Part shown: piece after piece, positions 32,226 through 43,780 of the stretch | How positions within the stretch are numbered: the first letter of the stretch is position 1 | How the letters are laid out: every line of letters starts with the position of its first letter | Source: Pictodentalium vernedei | Taxonomy: Eukaryota; Mollusca; Scaphopoda; Dentaliida; Dentaliidae | NCBI GenBank assembly: GCA_031216915.1 | Contig: CM062293.1 | Span: 148,808,285-148,872,284, forward strand | Direction: 5' to 3' | DNA length: 64,000 nt | Position numbers and translations under genes: made by a program | The notes under the pieces: generated by a model | Seen by the model: the letters and a program-made list of their open reading frames with translations, nothing else | Databases searched by the model: none | Told to the model about the DNA's origin: nothing

Positions 32226-32470
32226 TTAACCCTTAAAGGCCTGGATATTTTCAAATACGTTATTGCTACTCTAGACAGTGCAAATAATCTAGTTTTTCAG
32301 TTATTCCTAGGAAAGTTCTGCCTGTCTATACAGGCAGTCAAGGCTTGCTAGAAACAAACGCCTGTTTCTTAGAGTATAACTTGTGAGTTTATCTAGAGAC
32401 TGGTTGTTGGGGCACCTGTTCTGTTTAAGTAAAAAGTGATCAAAGTCAGAATTAGGCCCTTAAGGGTTAA
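32226..32470. mobile_element. TTAA MITE with GGCAG hairpin, copy 4
   Basis: TTAACCCTTAAAGGCC opens and 'gcccttaagggTTAA' closes; the centre 'gcctgtctatacaggcag' is a degenerate hairpin. It lies 130 bp from the receptor stop codon, on the 3' side, so it may fall inside the 3' untranslated region. Confidence 0.78.
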
Positions 32471-32599
32471 GTTTTCAAAACTCTGCCATAAAGACTGATT
32501 GAAAAAAAAATATTAATCATTGAATGCTGATCAGTTTCTGATGTAGAATAGGAAAGGTTAGCTGGAATGTAAACTAAAACAAACAAGAAACTTTATGTT

Positions 32600-33348
32600 C
32601 TAAGCATTAGTTTCTTTATTTCCTGGATGAATGTCAATACCCATTGGTTCCTCACTTGAGGGATTGTCTTGAATTTGTGCATAAGTAGTGTCTATATAGC
32701 TCTGATCACCAACTGGTTCCAGCATGTTTTCTTTAGACAACTGATAAAGAGGGTTATCAAAAGCTACATTGTCTTCAGGTTGTTTCGTGAACTTGGCAGA
32801 GCCATTTTCAGAAAATGTCAACTGGGCATCATCCTTAGCACTTCCATTTGCAGAAGCCATCTCTGGGACTCCATACATTTGGTTACTCATGCTCATGCTT
32901 CCATCTGCATTAGAATGAACAATATCTTCATGGAAACGCTCATGTGGAATAGCACTTCTTGAGCGACGGACTCGCCAGACTATAATTGCTACTATAACTA
33001 TAGCAATTATTAGTATTAACATTATGGGTATCACTACTAATGCAGTGATGTCTTTTTTACTTCCTGAATGCCTCTGAGTAGCCTGTGTCAGATTTGCAGT
33101 TGTTTCATATGGCTGTGACGTTGTTGGAGATTGTGAAGTCTGTGTTGAAGTACTTGAAGTTTTCAATGAAGTGGATGCCTGGTGAGATGTTTTCTCCCCT
33201 GTGGTTAGATGTGTTGCTGCTGAAGTGGATGTAGTTGGATTCAATGAAGAGGAAGACTTTTTCACTGAACTACTAGGTGAAGGCACAGTTGTTGAAGGAA
33301 CTGATGTAGTGATAACTTTTGGTGTAACTGTGGTTTGTTTTATTGGGT
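32600..33348 (-). CDS. Terminal exon of a single-pass membrane receptor: Ser/Thr-rich stalk, TM helix, signalling tail
   Basis: The exon starts after acceptor 'ttattttttcag' at 33348 in phase 1 and codes for 248 residues to a TAG at 32600. Numbering from its Val21 (GTG at 33286) as 1, residues 1-75 are a mucin-like Ser/Thr/Pro stalk. Residues 80-104 form one hydrophobic helix ('VVIPIMLILIIAIVIVAIIV') followed by basic 'RVRRSR', giving an extracellular N terminus. The 124-residue tail holds FDNPLY (176-181), an NPxY endocytosis/PTB motif of the FDNPVY type, and TTYAQI (200-205), which fits TxYxx[VI] and YxxI. Its phase fits the SRCR exon 24 kb upstream. A lone protein starting here is unlikely: there is no signal peptide and no ATG before the stalk. 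Confidence 0.82.
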
Positions 33349-33900
33349 CTGAAAAAATAAGAAATCATACATTTTAACACTTGTTAACTATTTATTTGTT
33401 TTCAAGTGCATTTTTGCATTTTGAACATCCATACCATCTCTCTCTTTCTCTCTCCCTCTCACTCAGTAGAGTCCTTTTCAATGTCATTCAAATAATAGTT
33501 TTCAGGGTAACAACAATCGAAGGGGAGTAGGAGTTAGGTTACAGATCCTGCTGAAAAATCGCAGAGCTTTGCCAGGAAAAGACGTGTAAATTATCATAAA
33601 AATACACTCCTCGCAACAACAACCCACCACCCCCCCCCCCACCCCCCCCCCCCCCCCCTCAAAAAAAAAAAACAAGGAAGTGAAAAAAAAAAAAAAAAAC
33701 AACAGAAAATACCCAAAATCAAATAGCATTTTGATTAAATTTTTATGTAACATGACCAGAATATTTCTTAAATTTGGCCTATAAAAGTTTAAAATTTGTT
33801 TCTCAAGCCCTCGTACATGGTCCTTTCGGCTGCCACATGCTCTCTTTTTATAACCAATGTAAATTTAAGTAAATAAAATTGAATGGTTTATGTCTGATAT
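33349..33900. other. Intron sequence with C/A-runs
   Basis: Immediately 5' of the terminal exon on the minus strand. It contains a CT-microsatellite (about 33440-33465), long C-runs and A-runs (33628-33702) and otherwise AT-rich DNA. No further exon is recognised. Confidence 0.5.
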
Positions 33901-33904
33901 GTTA

Positions 33905-34110
33905 TCCAAATTAATAAAATTGATAAATTTGTCCCTTGAGTGTAAGAAGGCTTTGCAATGCTTCAGCATTACAAAACCTTCTTGCACTAAAGGGACGAAA
34001 TACACCACCACCCATGCTATTCTGTGGATTATGAGGCCTAAAACATAAAACAAACCAAGAACATGAACTTTTGATGGCAAAGAAATAATTAGAAAAATAA
34101 AATAAACAAG
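33905..34110. repeat. Inverted copy of the 22545-22700 dispersed repeat
   Basis: 'tttgtcccttgagtgtaag' through 'catgaacttttgatggcaaa' matches the 22.6-kb repeat in reverse complement, including the 'gtccctt' hairpin. It lies in the receptor intron. Confidence 0.7.
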
Positions 34111-34199
34111 AGGCCCCACGTGGCCTTAATCGCTCACCTGACAAAGTGACTCTAAGAAGTATTTTAGGTCACCTTCACCATGTCATGCCTCATCAACAT

Positions 34200-35450
34200 T
34201 AACTGGTTGAGTGATAGATTTTGTTTGAAGTTCAACATTTGTTACCTAAAATTAGTTTTATTTAAAATCATTGGTGTGTGGTCAATCTCCAATGATTTTT
34301 AATAAAGCAAATTTATCTCTGCAGACAAACTGGTTTAGCATGAAGCACAAACAAGGAATGTGAAGAGATAGCCTTGGACATCTCTCCCCAACTGTGGATA
34401 TCTTCCATGTGCTACATGTATATATTTGCATGCAAGAAAACAAAAATTTTCACAAATTTTATTTTTTTTTATCATCATTGGAACAAGCTCAAACAGCTTA
34501 TTCCAATAGGGGTATGGGAAGATCAGGTATATTTTTGAGACAGAAATGTGAATATATAAATAATGGTGTTTTTTTGTGAATGATGCTGGAGAATTTTGCG
34601 TAAAGATATGGTAAATGGTTTGTTCTAGATACAGAATGATGCAAAAGTATTTAAATTTGATTAGGCAAGTTGTTCCTATAATGCATTTAAAAATTGAAGT
34701 AACTGTTTTTTTTGCTGACGAACTTTTAGATGTGTGTGTCTGTGTTTGTGTGTGTGTGTGTGTGTGTTTGTGTGTGTGTGTTTGTGGGGGGGGGGGGGGG
34801 GGGTAAGAGTGTTCTTGCAAACAAAATTCCTGAATAAATGGAAAATTTTATTTTTTGTGTGAAAGACATAGTGCGTGAATGTTGATTGGAACAAGCTTAG
34901 AGAGCTCATTTTAATGAGAAGTCATAAAGCTGTGTTTTACGTACGAAATTCTGGAATAACTAAAACAATTGCTTTTTTGACTCAAAAAGCATGGTGTGCG
35001 ACCTCTCATTGGAATGAGCTCAAAAAGCTCATTCCAATGGGGTATTTACAAGCGATAAGTACATGTATGTTTAAGAGACAAAAATTAAAATTTGAATAGC
35101 GATTTTTGCGAAGAATGCTGACAAGTTTTGGCAGTTATGCTGGTAAACAGGTAAGATATGCAAAGTGGTTGTTTTTTAGAGGCGACATTTAATTAAGGGG
35201 AATTAACCCTTGATTACTGAGGTAACTTCTAAAAGTACTGAAATTTCATGAAGCAATGTGAATAACAGACAACAGTTGCCTAAAAATTTCATGAATAACT
35301 AAAATTTTTATTCCTTTGTCTCGAAAACATGGCATATGACCTTTGTTGGAATGAGCTGAATGCGTGTGTTCCAATGAGGGGTCATAAAATTTGAACGAAG
35401 ATTTGTGTGAATAATGCATTAGTACTGCTAGATTTGGGTAAACGGTTCAC
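34200..35450. mobile_element. Cluster of decayed palindromic MITEs and a TG/G microsatellite
   Basis: It contains TTAACTGGTTGAGTG at 34205, like the CTGGTAGAGTG MITE. Four palindromic centres follow near 34490, 34890, 35010 and 35355 ('ttggaatgagctcaaaaagc' type), each with flanking 'tgtctcaaaaacatggt' arms. A (TG)n run and a G-run lie at 34728-34803. Individual ends are eroded. Confidence 0.55.
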
Positions 35451-35529
35451 CCTGGATACCACCCCTTCTATAGTAGATCTTTTCTGCAAATTTTGTCTAA
35501 GATTCTATCAACTTTACAAATAAATACGT

Positions 35530-37450
35530 TCATGAATCACAATCAGATCCACCCTACAATGTTGCATACCAAATATCAAAAGATTCTGCCTGCTGGATCT
35601 GGAGAAGAAGATTTTTTAAGAAATATGCCTGAAACGCACTAAGTTAAAATTTGGGCTCCTATACGGAGCCCAAATATAAACCCAGGGGGCCGATTTGAAC
35701 AAACTTGAATCAGATCCACCCCACAATGTTGCTTACCAAATATGAAAAGATTCTGAAGCTGGATCTGGAGAAGAAGATTTTTTAAGAAATTTGCCTGAAA
35801 TGCACTAAGTTCGAATTCGAGCTTCTATAGTGAGCCCAAATATGAAACTAGGAAGCCGATTTGAACAAACTTGAATCAGATCCACCCCACAATGTTGCAT
35901 ACCAAATATCAAAAGATTCTGCCAGCTGGATCTGGAGAAGAAGATTTTTTAATAAATTTGCCCGAAATGCACTAAGTGCGAATTCGGGCTTCTATATTAA
36001 GCCCAAATATGAATCCAGGGGGCCGATTTGAACAAACTTGAATCAGATCCACCCCGCAATGTTGCATACCAAATATCAAAAGATTCTGCCTGCTGGATCT
36101 GGAGAAGAAGATTTTTGAAGAAATTTGCCTGAAATGCACTAAGTGCGAATTCGGGCTTCTATATTAAGCCCAAATATGAATCCAGGGGGCCGATTTGAAC
36201 AAACTTGAATCAGATCCACCCCACAATGTTGCATACCAAATATCAAAAGATTCTGCCTGCTGGATCTGGAGAAGAAGATTTTTGAAGAAATTTGCCCGAA
36301 ATGCACTAAGTTTGAATTCGAGCTTCTATAGTGAGCCCAAATATGAATCCAGGGGGCTGATTTGAACAAACTTGAATCAGATCCACCCCGCAATGTTGCA
36401 TACCAAATATCAAAAGATTCTGCTTGCTGGATCTGGAGAAGATGATTTTTTAAGAAATTTGCCTGAAATGCACTAAGTTCGAATTCGAGCTTCTATAGTG
36501 AGCCCAAATATGAATCTAGGAAGCCGATTTGAACAAACTTGAATCAGATCCACCCCACAATGTTGCATACCAAATATCAAAAGATTCTGCCTGCTGGATC
36601 TGGAGAAGAAGATTTTTTAATAAATTTGCTTGAAATGCACTAAGTTCAAATTTGGGCTCCTATACTGAGCCCAAATATAAACCCAGGGGGCCGATTTGAA
36701 CAAACTTGAATCAGATCCACCCCACAATGTTGCTTACCAAATATGAAAAGATTCTGCCTGCTGGATCTGGAGAAGAAGATTTTTTAAGAAATTTGCATGA
36801 AATGCACTAAGTTCAAATTCGAGCTTCTATAGTGAGCCCAAATATGAATCTAGGAAGCCGATTTGAACAAACTTGAATCAGATCCACCCCACAATGTTGC
36901 ATACCAAATATCAAAAGATTCTGCCTTCTGGATCTGGAGAAGAAGATTTTTTAAGAAATTTGCCTAAATGCACTAAGTTCGAAATCGGGCTCCTATACTG
37001 AGCCCAAATATGAACCCAGGGGGCCGATTTGAACAAACTTGAATCAGATCCACCCTACAATGTTGCATACCAAATATCAAAAGATTCTGCCTGCTGGATC
37101 TGGAGAAGAAGATTTTTTAAGAAATTTGCCTGAAATGCACTAAGTTCGAAATCGGGCTCCTATACTGAGCCCAAATATTAACCCAGGGGACGATTTGAAC
37201 AATCTTGAATCAGATCCACCCCACAATGTTGCTTACCAAATATGAAAAGATTCTGCCTGCTGGATCTGGAGAAGAAGATTTTTTAAGAAATTTGCCTGAA
37301 ATGCACTAAGTTCGAAATCGGGCTCCTATACTGAGCCCAAATATGAACCCAGGGGGCCGATTTGAACAAACTTGAATCAGATCCACCCTACAATGTTGCA
37401 TACCAAATATCAAAAGATTCTGCCTGCTGGATCTGGAGAAGAAGATTTTT
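35530..37450. repeat. 167-bp tandem array, ~12 units, inverted relative to 2860-5075
   Basis: 'gttgcataccaaatatcaaaag' recurs near 35561, 35728, 35893, 36060, 36227, 36395, 36563, 36730, 36897, 37064, 37231 and 37397. Monomers contain the internal palindrome 'gggctcctatactgagccc' or its 'gagcttctatagtgagccc' variant. Variant order is irregular here, unlike the strict alternation at 2.9-4.2 kb. Confidence 0.93.
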
Positions 37451-38214
37451 TAATGTTTTTCCCATTGCCTACAGTGTTAAAAAGTGCTGACTCAGCACTT
37501 TTTCAAAGTCCCGAAACTGTACCCTATGATAAAACCGATGGCAATTTTTTTTTACCAATCCTTTCTGTTGGTCCTAAGGAAGCTGCACACCAAATAAAAA
37601 TTCTCAGTGCCGTGCAGTTTTGGAGATATGGGCGTTTTAAATTTTTTCTATTTTTAGCTCCTGCGGTTCCCACGGGGCTGCGGGAAAATTTTTTTTTGCA
37701 TAAATCAAGTACTCATGACCCAATAAGCCCTCACATAAAATTTGGTTCAAATCAGCCTCTCGGTTTGGAAAATAGAAATTTTGGGCGGGGCAAAAAATTT
37801 TGCCCCTCTCATAACAACGTCAAGTATAGCCCCACAAACTTCTCTTGAACAAATCTGAGTCTACACCTCAAAAGGAAGCTGCACACCAAATATCAAGTCT
37901 CTGCTACTGCTGGTTCATGAGAAGAAGATTTACAAAGATTTTGGTGCCCCTTGGGGGTGTGGCACCACCCAGGAGGAGGGGCAACTTCATTTGAACAAAT
38001 CTGAATTGGCATTAGGTAATAAACATTTAGCCAACATTTGAATAAAATTGGGCTAGTGGTTTAGGAGGAGAAGTCGATAATGTAAAGTTAACGCCGGACG
38101 GACGACGACGGACGACGGATGCCGGACGACGGACGACGGACAGAAAGTGATTAGTTAAGCTCCCCTTGAGCTTCGCTCAGGTGAGCTAAAAACTGCCCAA
38201 CCACAAGTAATTTT

Positions 38215-38818
38215 ACAAATGAAAGTGTCAATGACACTGCAGCTCAACCTGTCCTTGAAGGACTGAACTAAATAGAAAGCTCCAGTAATGTCAAGTCATT
38301 TAATCATGTTTCTACAGAAAAGACATAACACCAAAGCTACATATTAAATCTGAAAAAGATTGGGGGAGGCATGCGACCTGTAGGGTGTACTAATGGAATT
38401 GCTGACAATTTCTATACTAAATAAAGGTGGTGGCCATGTTTTTGAACAAAATTCAGAAACATTTGATAGCTCCCATGTGGACATCACACACCAAAGCTAC
38501 ATAAGAAATTTGAAAGAGACCAGATGAGAGATGTGGCCTGTAGGATGTGCCAATGAAATTGTTGACAATTTATATGCCAAATCTAAGATGGCTGCTGGCG
38601 GCCATGTTTTTCAAACAAAATTTGGAAAAATTCAATAACTCCCATCTAGATATTACGCCAAAGTAACATATGAAATTTGGAGCTGATCGGGTGAGAACAG
38701 CGGCCTGTAGGGTGTGCTAAAGGAATGGTGGACAGATAGACACAGGGTCATATGTATGGACGGACAATGGATAACAACCCATCCCAATACGTTGTCAAGT
38801 TGAGCTAAAAATGGCCTG
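38215..38818 (+). mobile_element. Tandem-core element, short copy of the 22.7-kb family
   Basis: The 5' end 'atgaaagtgtcaatgacact' with 'gcagctcaacctgtc' is shared with 40263. Two ~165-bp units ('atttgatagctcccat', 'ttcaataactcccat') follow. The 3' end is 'tatgtatggacggacaatgg' and 'gtcaagttgagctaaaa'. Confidence 0.65.
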
Positions 38819-38929
38819 AGAAATAGATCTACTTTGCGGAACCTAACTGAAAATTTTTCATTTCATGTCACAAAAACAAGCCAACTTCAAATGAGGAGCT
38901 ATATATAAGCTATGTTTTGAAAGCAAAAA

Positions 38930-39150
38930 TTAACCCTTTACCCAACGTAACGGCCAAAACTGGCCAGCGCTATTCTCAAAAATCGTCAGTTAATTTTCAT
39001 TATTTTTTCATTTTTGTCTCAAAAACATAGGTTATGACCCCTAATGAGGGGTCATAACCTATGTTTTTGAGACAAAAAATGAAAAAAATTAGTTGTTCAA
39101 GAATTTTTTTTGCAAGTGTCGTCTGCTTTTCATGTTAGGTAAAGGGTTGA
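38930..39150. mobile_element. Palindromic TTAA MITE ('gtttttgagacaaa' subfamily)
   Basis: TTAACCCTTTACCCAACG opens and 'atgttaggtaaagggTTgA' closes. The arms 'tttttgtctcaaaaacatag' / 'ctatgtttttgagacaaaaa' surround 'gttatgacccctaatgaggg'. Confidence 0.8.
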
Positions 39151-39342
39151 AAAATTAATTAAATTTGAATGGTGATTTTTGTGAATAGCTCTAGCTGGTT
39201 TTGGTAGTAACATTAGATAAAGGATGTATAAGCACTAAAATAAGTAAACATCATGAAATCACAAGTAACAAAATCATATTTATTGGTTCACCTCACATGA
39301 CTAATCAAACATATTCAAAAACAAATAAAGAGTACAATGAAC

Positions 39343-39600
39343 AAGAGGCCCCAATGGGCCTTAATCGCTCATCTGACAAAGAGGTTTCAAAGTATTTTTG
39401 ATCAGAATCTGTTAGTAATTGTTCATCAACACTACAGAGGAATATGAAAGGAAATATTACAGGATTCTGACTGGTGGATATGAAGAAGAGGATTTAAAAA
39501 AAAGTCCTCATATTGCACTAAGTTAAACTTTGGGCTCCAATAGAGAGCCCAAATATTAACCCAGGGACCCGATTTGAACAAACTTGAATCTGAAAACAAT
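39343..39600 (+). mobile_element. 5'-end fragment of the ACAAGAGGCCCC tandem-core family
   Basis: 'acaagaggccccaatgggcc' and 'ttaatcgctcatctgac' match 34113. It contains one diverged 166-bp-type unit ('attctgactggtggatatg') and then stops. Confidence 0.65.
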
Positions 39601-40262
39601 ATTGCCCAGTAGTGGAAAACATAAATGAAACATGGTTTTGTGAGCCAAGTATAAGTCTGTCTAATGTTATCCTTAGGATTTTGCCAGCCCTCACAGTATA
39701 CAGTTTTCTTTGAAAATTTTTATGCTATAATCTTCTCATTACTTTTGAAGGAATTTCCAAGTTATTTTCATAGTTCTTCACAGTTAAGAGAAAATTTACA
39801 CCAACTTTCAAGTAACTGCAGGCACCTTCTTTTTCCAAGATGGGGTAGGGGCTTTCCCAAATCTGAGAATTCTTGTGATACAGGAGCAATGGTGCTTGCA
39901 TCAACATACCTAGGTTTATGGTAATAGTAGATGAAAAACGTTTGACTGAAAAAAAAGGCAGAAACCACCAGGAAAAAATTTATTATCTTTGAAAAAACAA
40001 AAGGACAAGTAAAGTTTCAGCCAATGGATCTCTCGGTTCAACCCAAAGTTTGATTAGAAAAAAACTTTGCTTGTCCATCTTATGCATTATCACTTGAATT
40101 GAAAGTTATTATTTGGGTGGAAACTTATTATTTGGGTGGAAACTTCACTTTATGAGTGTTTTGTGGTAATCTACACTCCAAATACTGTAATTCACTCTCC
40201 ACATACTTACTGTATATGGTAGGCCTAAAAAGGTTAAAAATTTCTATCTCAAAGCAAACTCA
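39601..40262. other. Intron/intergenic, nothing recognised
   Basis: AT-rich DNA with a short direct repeat ('ttatttgggtggaaactt' twice at 40108-40145). No exon is supported. Confidence 0.5.
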
Positions 40263-40681
40263 AAATGAAAGTGTCAATGACATTGTAGCTCAACTTGTCA
40301 AGACAAAGACATGTACATGTATAGTATGTGACACAGCAATGACAAACATCTAGGTAATGACCTGATAACAAAGGTACATATAAAGTATTGTAACGGTCTG
40401 TACATAAATACTGACCGTTGCCTGTAATAAATGTATAGGTAAAGTATTGTAAAGGTGGGTGACAGTCAGATGCTAAACTAGAAAAAAATCTTTGAGTCCC
40501 AGAGTGGGTCTGACTGAACCCCAAAATATTTGTTCTCATAGCACAGTGATAACAAAGGCACCTCAAAACACACTCATTCCTGTCCCAAGGTGAAAAAAAG
40601 GTACCCAAGAAGTTTCGTGAAGATCAGTTCACAAATATGAGCTGTGTAGAAGTTGTGACAAAAGACTGATTGGACCTAATT

Positions 40682-41469
40682 CAGGCTTGGCAATTTCAGG
40701 AGAGCGATTTTTTAGCTCTCTTTACTGCCCTCCTGAAAGAATTAAGGAGAGCAAAAAATTGCCCTCCTAAATATTTTGGTCTGGGATGATTGAGATTACA
40801 TGTATTATGCTCACATTAAATTTTTGTTGTAAAGCAAAAATGTAATTTAAAAGTCATATAACATCACGTAATTTCATTTTGAAAGTGGTTTAGTGGTAAA
40901 AGGTAATGGCTGCAACCATACCCAAACACAGTTGCAATCATTTGAAGCAAAATGGATCACAGCAATATTTTTTTTTTTGTCAGTTTCAAGTTCAACAACT
41001 TACATCACAGTTTGAGGAGGGGTAAATTATTCAAGGAATATTGACACTATAATATACTACCATTACTACTATCCAGTCACTTGAAGCACTTGCACCAGGA
41101 TGTGACTGTAGATTCAAGCAGACCTGTTGTCCAAGAAAGTCATACGCCTACCACTACCACCTTCAACCCCCCCTTGGGGGGTTGAAGGTGGTAGTGGTAG
41201 GCGTATGACTTTCTTGGACAACAGGTCTGGGTACACACACAGGTCTTGTCAAGTGTGTGTTCGATTGTTGAGTGAGACATCTAGATGTCTAAGAGATTTC
41301 GCTTTACCTTAGTAAAGTTAATAAAATCACTGATGTAGTCTGTTGGTTTCAGTTTCAATGAGTTCGTTCAACTGGATACTTAAAATGCTGTGTAAAGCTA
41401 ATTGCTCTCCTAAGCTGATTGAGGAGAGCGATTTTTTGCCCTCCTGCATTTTTCAGAATGCCAGGCCTG
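40682..41469. mobile_element. Non-autonomous DNA element inserted in a repeat unit
   Basis: The ends are CAGGCTTGGCA and TGCCAGGCCTG, inverted. Flanking 'ctaatt' occurs at 40676-40681 and 41470-41475, interrupting the unit sequence 'gacctaatttcggtac'. Subterminal 'aggagagcgattttttagct' near 40698 and 'aggagagcgattttttgccc' near 41420 are repeated within. CAGG ends suggest a hAT-like MITE, but the visible duplication is only 6 bp. Confidence 0.6.
41121..41227. repeat. 107-bp near-perfect palindrome
   Basis: Arms 41121-41173 and 41176-41227 are exact complements except for one extra C at the centre ('ccccccc' tt 'gggggg'). There is essentially no loop. It lies inside the element at 40682-41469. 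Confidence 0.95.
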
Positions 41470-42874
41470 CTAATTTCGGTACAAAATGGCCACTGGCAGC
41501 CATCTTGAATTCTGGACTGCACCCAGAAACACTCGTTCTCATCCAAAGGAGATAACAAAGATACCCAAGAAGTTTTGTGAAGATCGGTTCATAAATACAG
41601 CCTCTAGCCTGAGCCGTATTGGCATGTGCAATTAAGTGTATAAGTAGCACTGAATAAATCAAAGTTCATCTAATTTGCATAATTTCTGCACGAGAAAAAA
41701 ACCCGTACTATATGTGATGTATTCCATGTTACTAAACATTCATACAAAAATATATTCAAATCAGAACTTTCATACAGAAGTTCTGCACAAAGACTGATTG
41801 CACTAATTTTGGTACAAAATGGCCATCTTGAATTTTGGACCACACCCAAAAACACTCGTTCTCATCCCACGGTGATAGCAAAGGTACCCAAGAAGTTTCG
41901 TAAAGATCGGTTCATAAATACGGCTTCTAGCCTGAGCCGTATATAGAAGTTGTGTACAAAAAACTGATTAGACCTAATTTCGGTACAAAATGGCCACTGG
42001 CAGCCATCTTGAATTTTGGACCGCACCCAGAAACACTCTTTCTCGTCCCAAGGTGATAACAAAGGTACCCAAGACGTTTCGTGAAGATTGGTTCATAAAT
42101 ACAGACTCTAGCCCGAGCCGTATTGACATGTGTACTTACTGTGTGTAAGTAGCACTGAAAAAATCAAAGTTCATCTAATTTGCATAATTTCTGCACGAGA
42201 AAAAAAGCCGTATTATATGTGATGTATCCCATGGTACTAAACGTTCACACAAAACATTATTCAAATCAGCGCTTTCATATGGAAGTTCTGTGCAAAAATC
42301 TGATTGCACCAAATTTTGTACAAAATGGCTGCCATCGGCCATCTTGAATTTTGGACCAGACCTCAAAACACTCATTCTCGTCCCACGGTGATAACAAAGG
42401 TACCCAAGGAATTTCGTAAAGATCGGTTCATAAATACGGCCTCTAGCCCGAGCCGTATTGGCATTTGCACTTACAGTGCTGAAAGTAACACCAAAAAACA
42501 TCAAAGTTAGTCTAATTTGCATAATTTACGCACGAGAAAAAAACCCGTATTATATGTGATGTATCCCATGGTACTAAACATTCATACAAAAAATTATTCA
42601 AATCATAGCTTTCATATGGAAGTTCTGTACAAAAAACAGATTTCTGCATCGTCGGTACAAAATGGCGGCTGGCAGCCATCTTGAATTTCGGACCAAACCC
42701 CAAAACACTCATTCTCGTCCCACGGTCATAACAAAGGTACCCAAGAAGTTTTGTAAAGATCGGTTCATAAATACGGCCTCTAGCCCAAGCCGTATCCAAT
42801 TGTTGACGGACAGACGGACGACGGGCCATGGCAAAAGCTCAAATTTGGCTTCGCCAAAGTTGAGCTAAAAATTA

Positions 42875-43780
42875 TAAATTTAAAGTAATTTGTATATTTT
42901 TAATAATTACCAATGGCCCAGACTTAGCTGATGCAACCTCAATATTATTAAGGGCCAAACACAAATTTTGAACCCCCCAATCCCCAAAATTTGCATACAA
43001 TACCGAAAATTAAAAGTCCTATCTGGCCCTCCATACTTTTAGTACTTGCACACCAACATCATACTTCCTTGTTGTGCCTACTGAAGTGATAACTCAGCGG
43101 GGAGGTATAAGTGCCACCTCATGGGAGGGCCATCCCCGTCTGGGCCATTGATAAGTATTAAAAATATATAAATTACTTTAAATTTATCATATTTTAATAC
43201 TAAAACCAATGGCCTAGACTTAGCTGAATCGTAAAAAGAAGGGGGGCCTAGGACTTAAAGAATTAGCAGATCAAAATAATACACCTCCCTAGCCTGCATT
43301 AGAACTCCCAAAGTGAAAAGGAGTTTCAATATTTTAAGGAATTACCTATATGTCTTATATGTCTCGCTATACCACAATATAAAGGACATACCACTTAAAT
43401 AAGGAGCAATACCAAAGTAATTCCCTATTACTTAGCATAAATGATTACGCAAAATGGGTGTAACAAGCCCCCAATTTTAAGGCTAGTCCGGAATAAGGCA
43501 CTTAAAATTAGGAAAAGCATGTCCAAGAGTGAGAGACCCACACCCACAAACACATGCCATACGTAATGTAACAAGCTGTCCATAATATCAGAATAATCTA
43601 TAGATGATAACAGCTTAACTCATAGTTACACACTTATCAAAAGGCCAAAAGAGGTAAGAAAACCCCCCTCCCCTCACCTTTTTTTGAAGGAATAATCTTC
43701 AAAACAAAGAGGGGAGCTGTATGGAAACAGTGAAAAAGCAGTACCGAATAATATATATATTCATCTAAAAGGCACCCGGC
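42875..43780 (-). mobile_element. 3'-end fragment of a diverged DIRS-like element
   Basis: It carries the terminal repeat ('taccaatggcccagactt', 'aaccccccaatccccaaaa'), the ICR ('ctgggccattgataag' ... 'aaaaccaatggcctagac') and a 3' UTR with the C-run. It is clearly related to the left ends of A, B and C but much more diverged ('ggccca' in place of 'gaccca'). No coding part remains. Confidence 0.75.

Larger units (their letters stand above)
34113..38190 (+). mobile_element. Tandem-core element (family of 2130-5180), plus strand, with MITE insertions
   Basis: The 5' end 'ACAAGAGGCCCCACGTGGCC' at 34113 is followed by the same leader as at 39343. At TTAA near 34205 a series of MITE-like sequences intervenes (to about 35450, several with 'ggaacaagct/agctcattcc' centres). 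The 167-bp array (35530-37450), the conserved 3' flank, a (GGACGGACGAC)n tract and the terminal hairpin 'agctccccttgagcttcgct' / 'caggtgagct' plus TAAAAA then follow. It is the inverted partner of the 2.1-5.2 kb element and non-coding. Confidence 0.65.
40263..42870 (+). mobile_element. Tandem-core element, ~350-bp units x5-6, with 3' hairpin
   Basis: It starts 'atgaaagtgtcaatgacatt'. Units contain 'ggtacaaaatggc', 'gccatcttgaatttt', 'aagatcggttcataaatacg' and 'tctaatttgcataatt', and recur at about 41480, 41810, 41980, 42315 and 42655, with shorter and longer unit versions. It ends (GACGGACA)n and the hairpin 'agctcaaatttggc' / 'gccaaagttgagct' plus AAAAA. The first unit is split by a 788-bp insertion (40682-41469). 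All frames across it are repeat artefacts. Confidence 0.75.

Noticed and set aside
32669-32962. 97-residue plus-strand frame
   Set aside because: Antisense shadow of the receptor tail exon.
34335-34820. 161-residue minus-strand frame with His/Thr/Pro-rich start
   Set aside because: The start is a (CA)n/C-run microsatellite; the remainder is a MITE cluster.
39664-39924. 86-residue plus-strand frame in the receptor intron
   Set aside because: No domain, no clear splice sites, composition like surrounding DNA.
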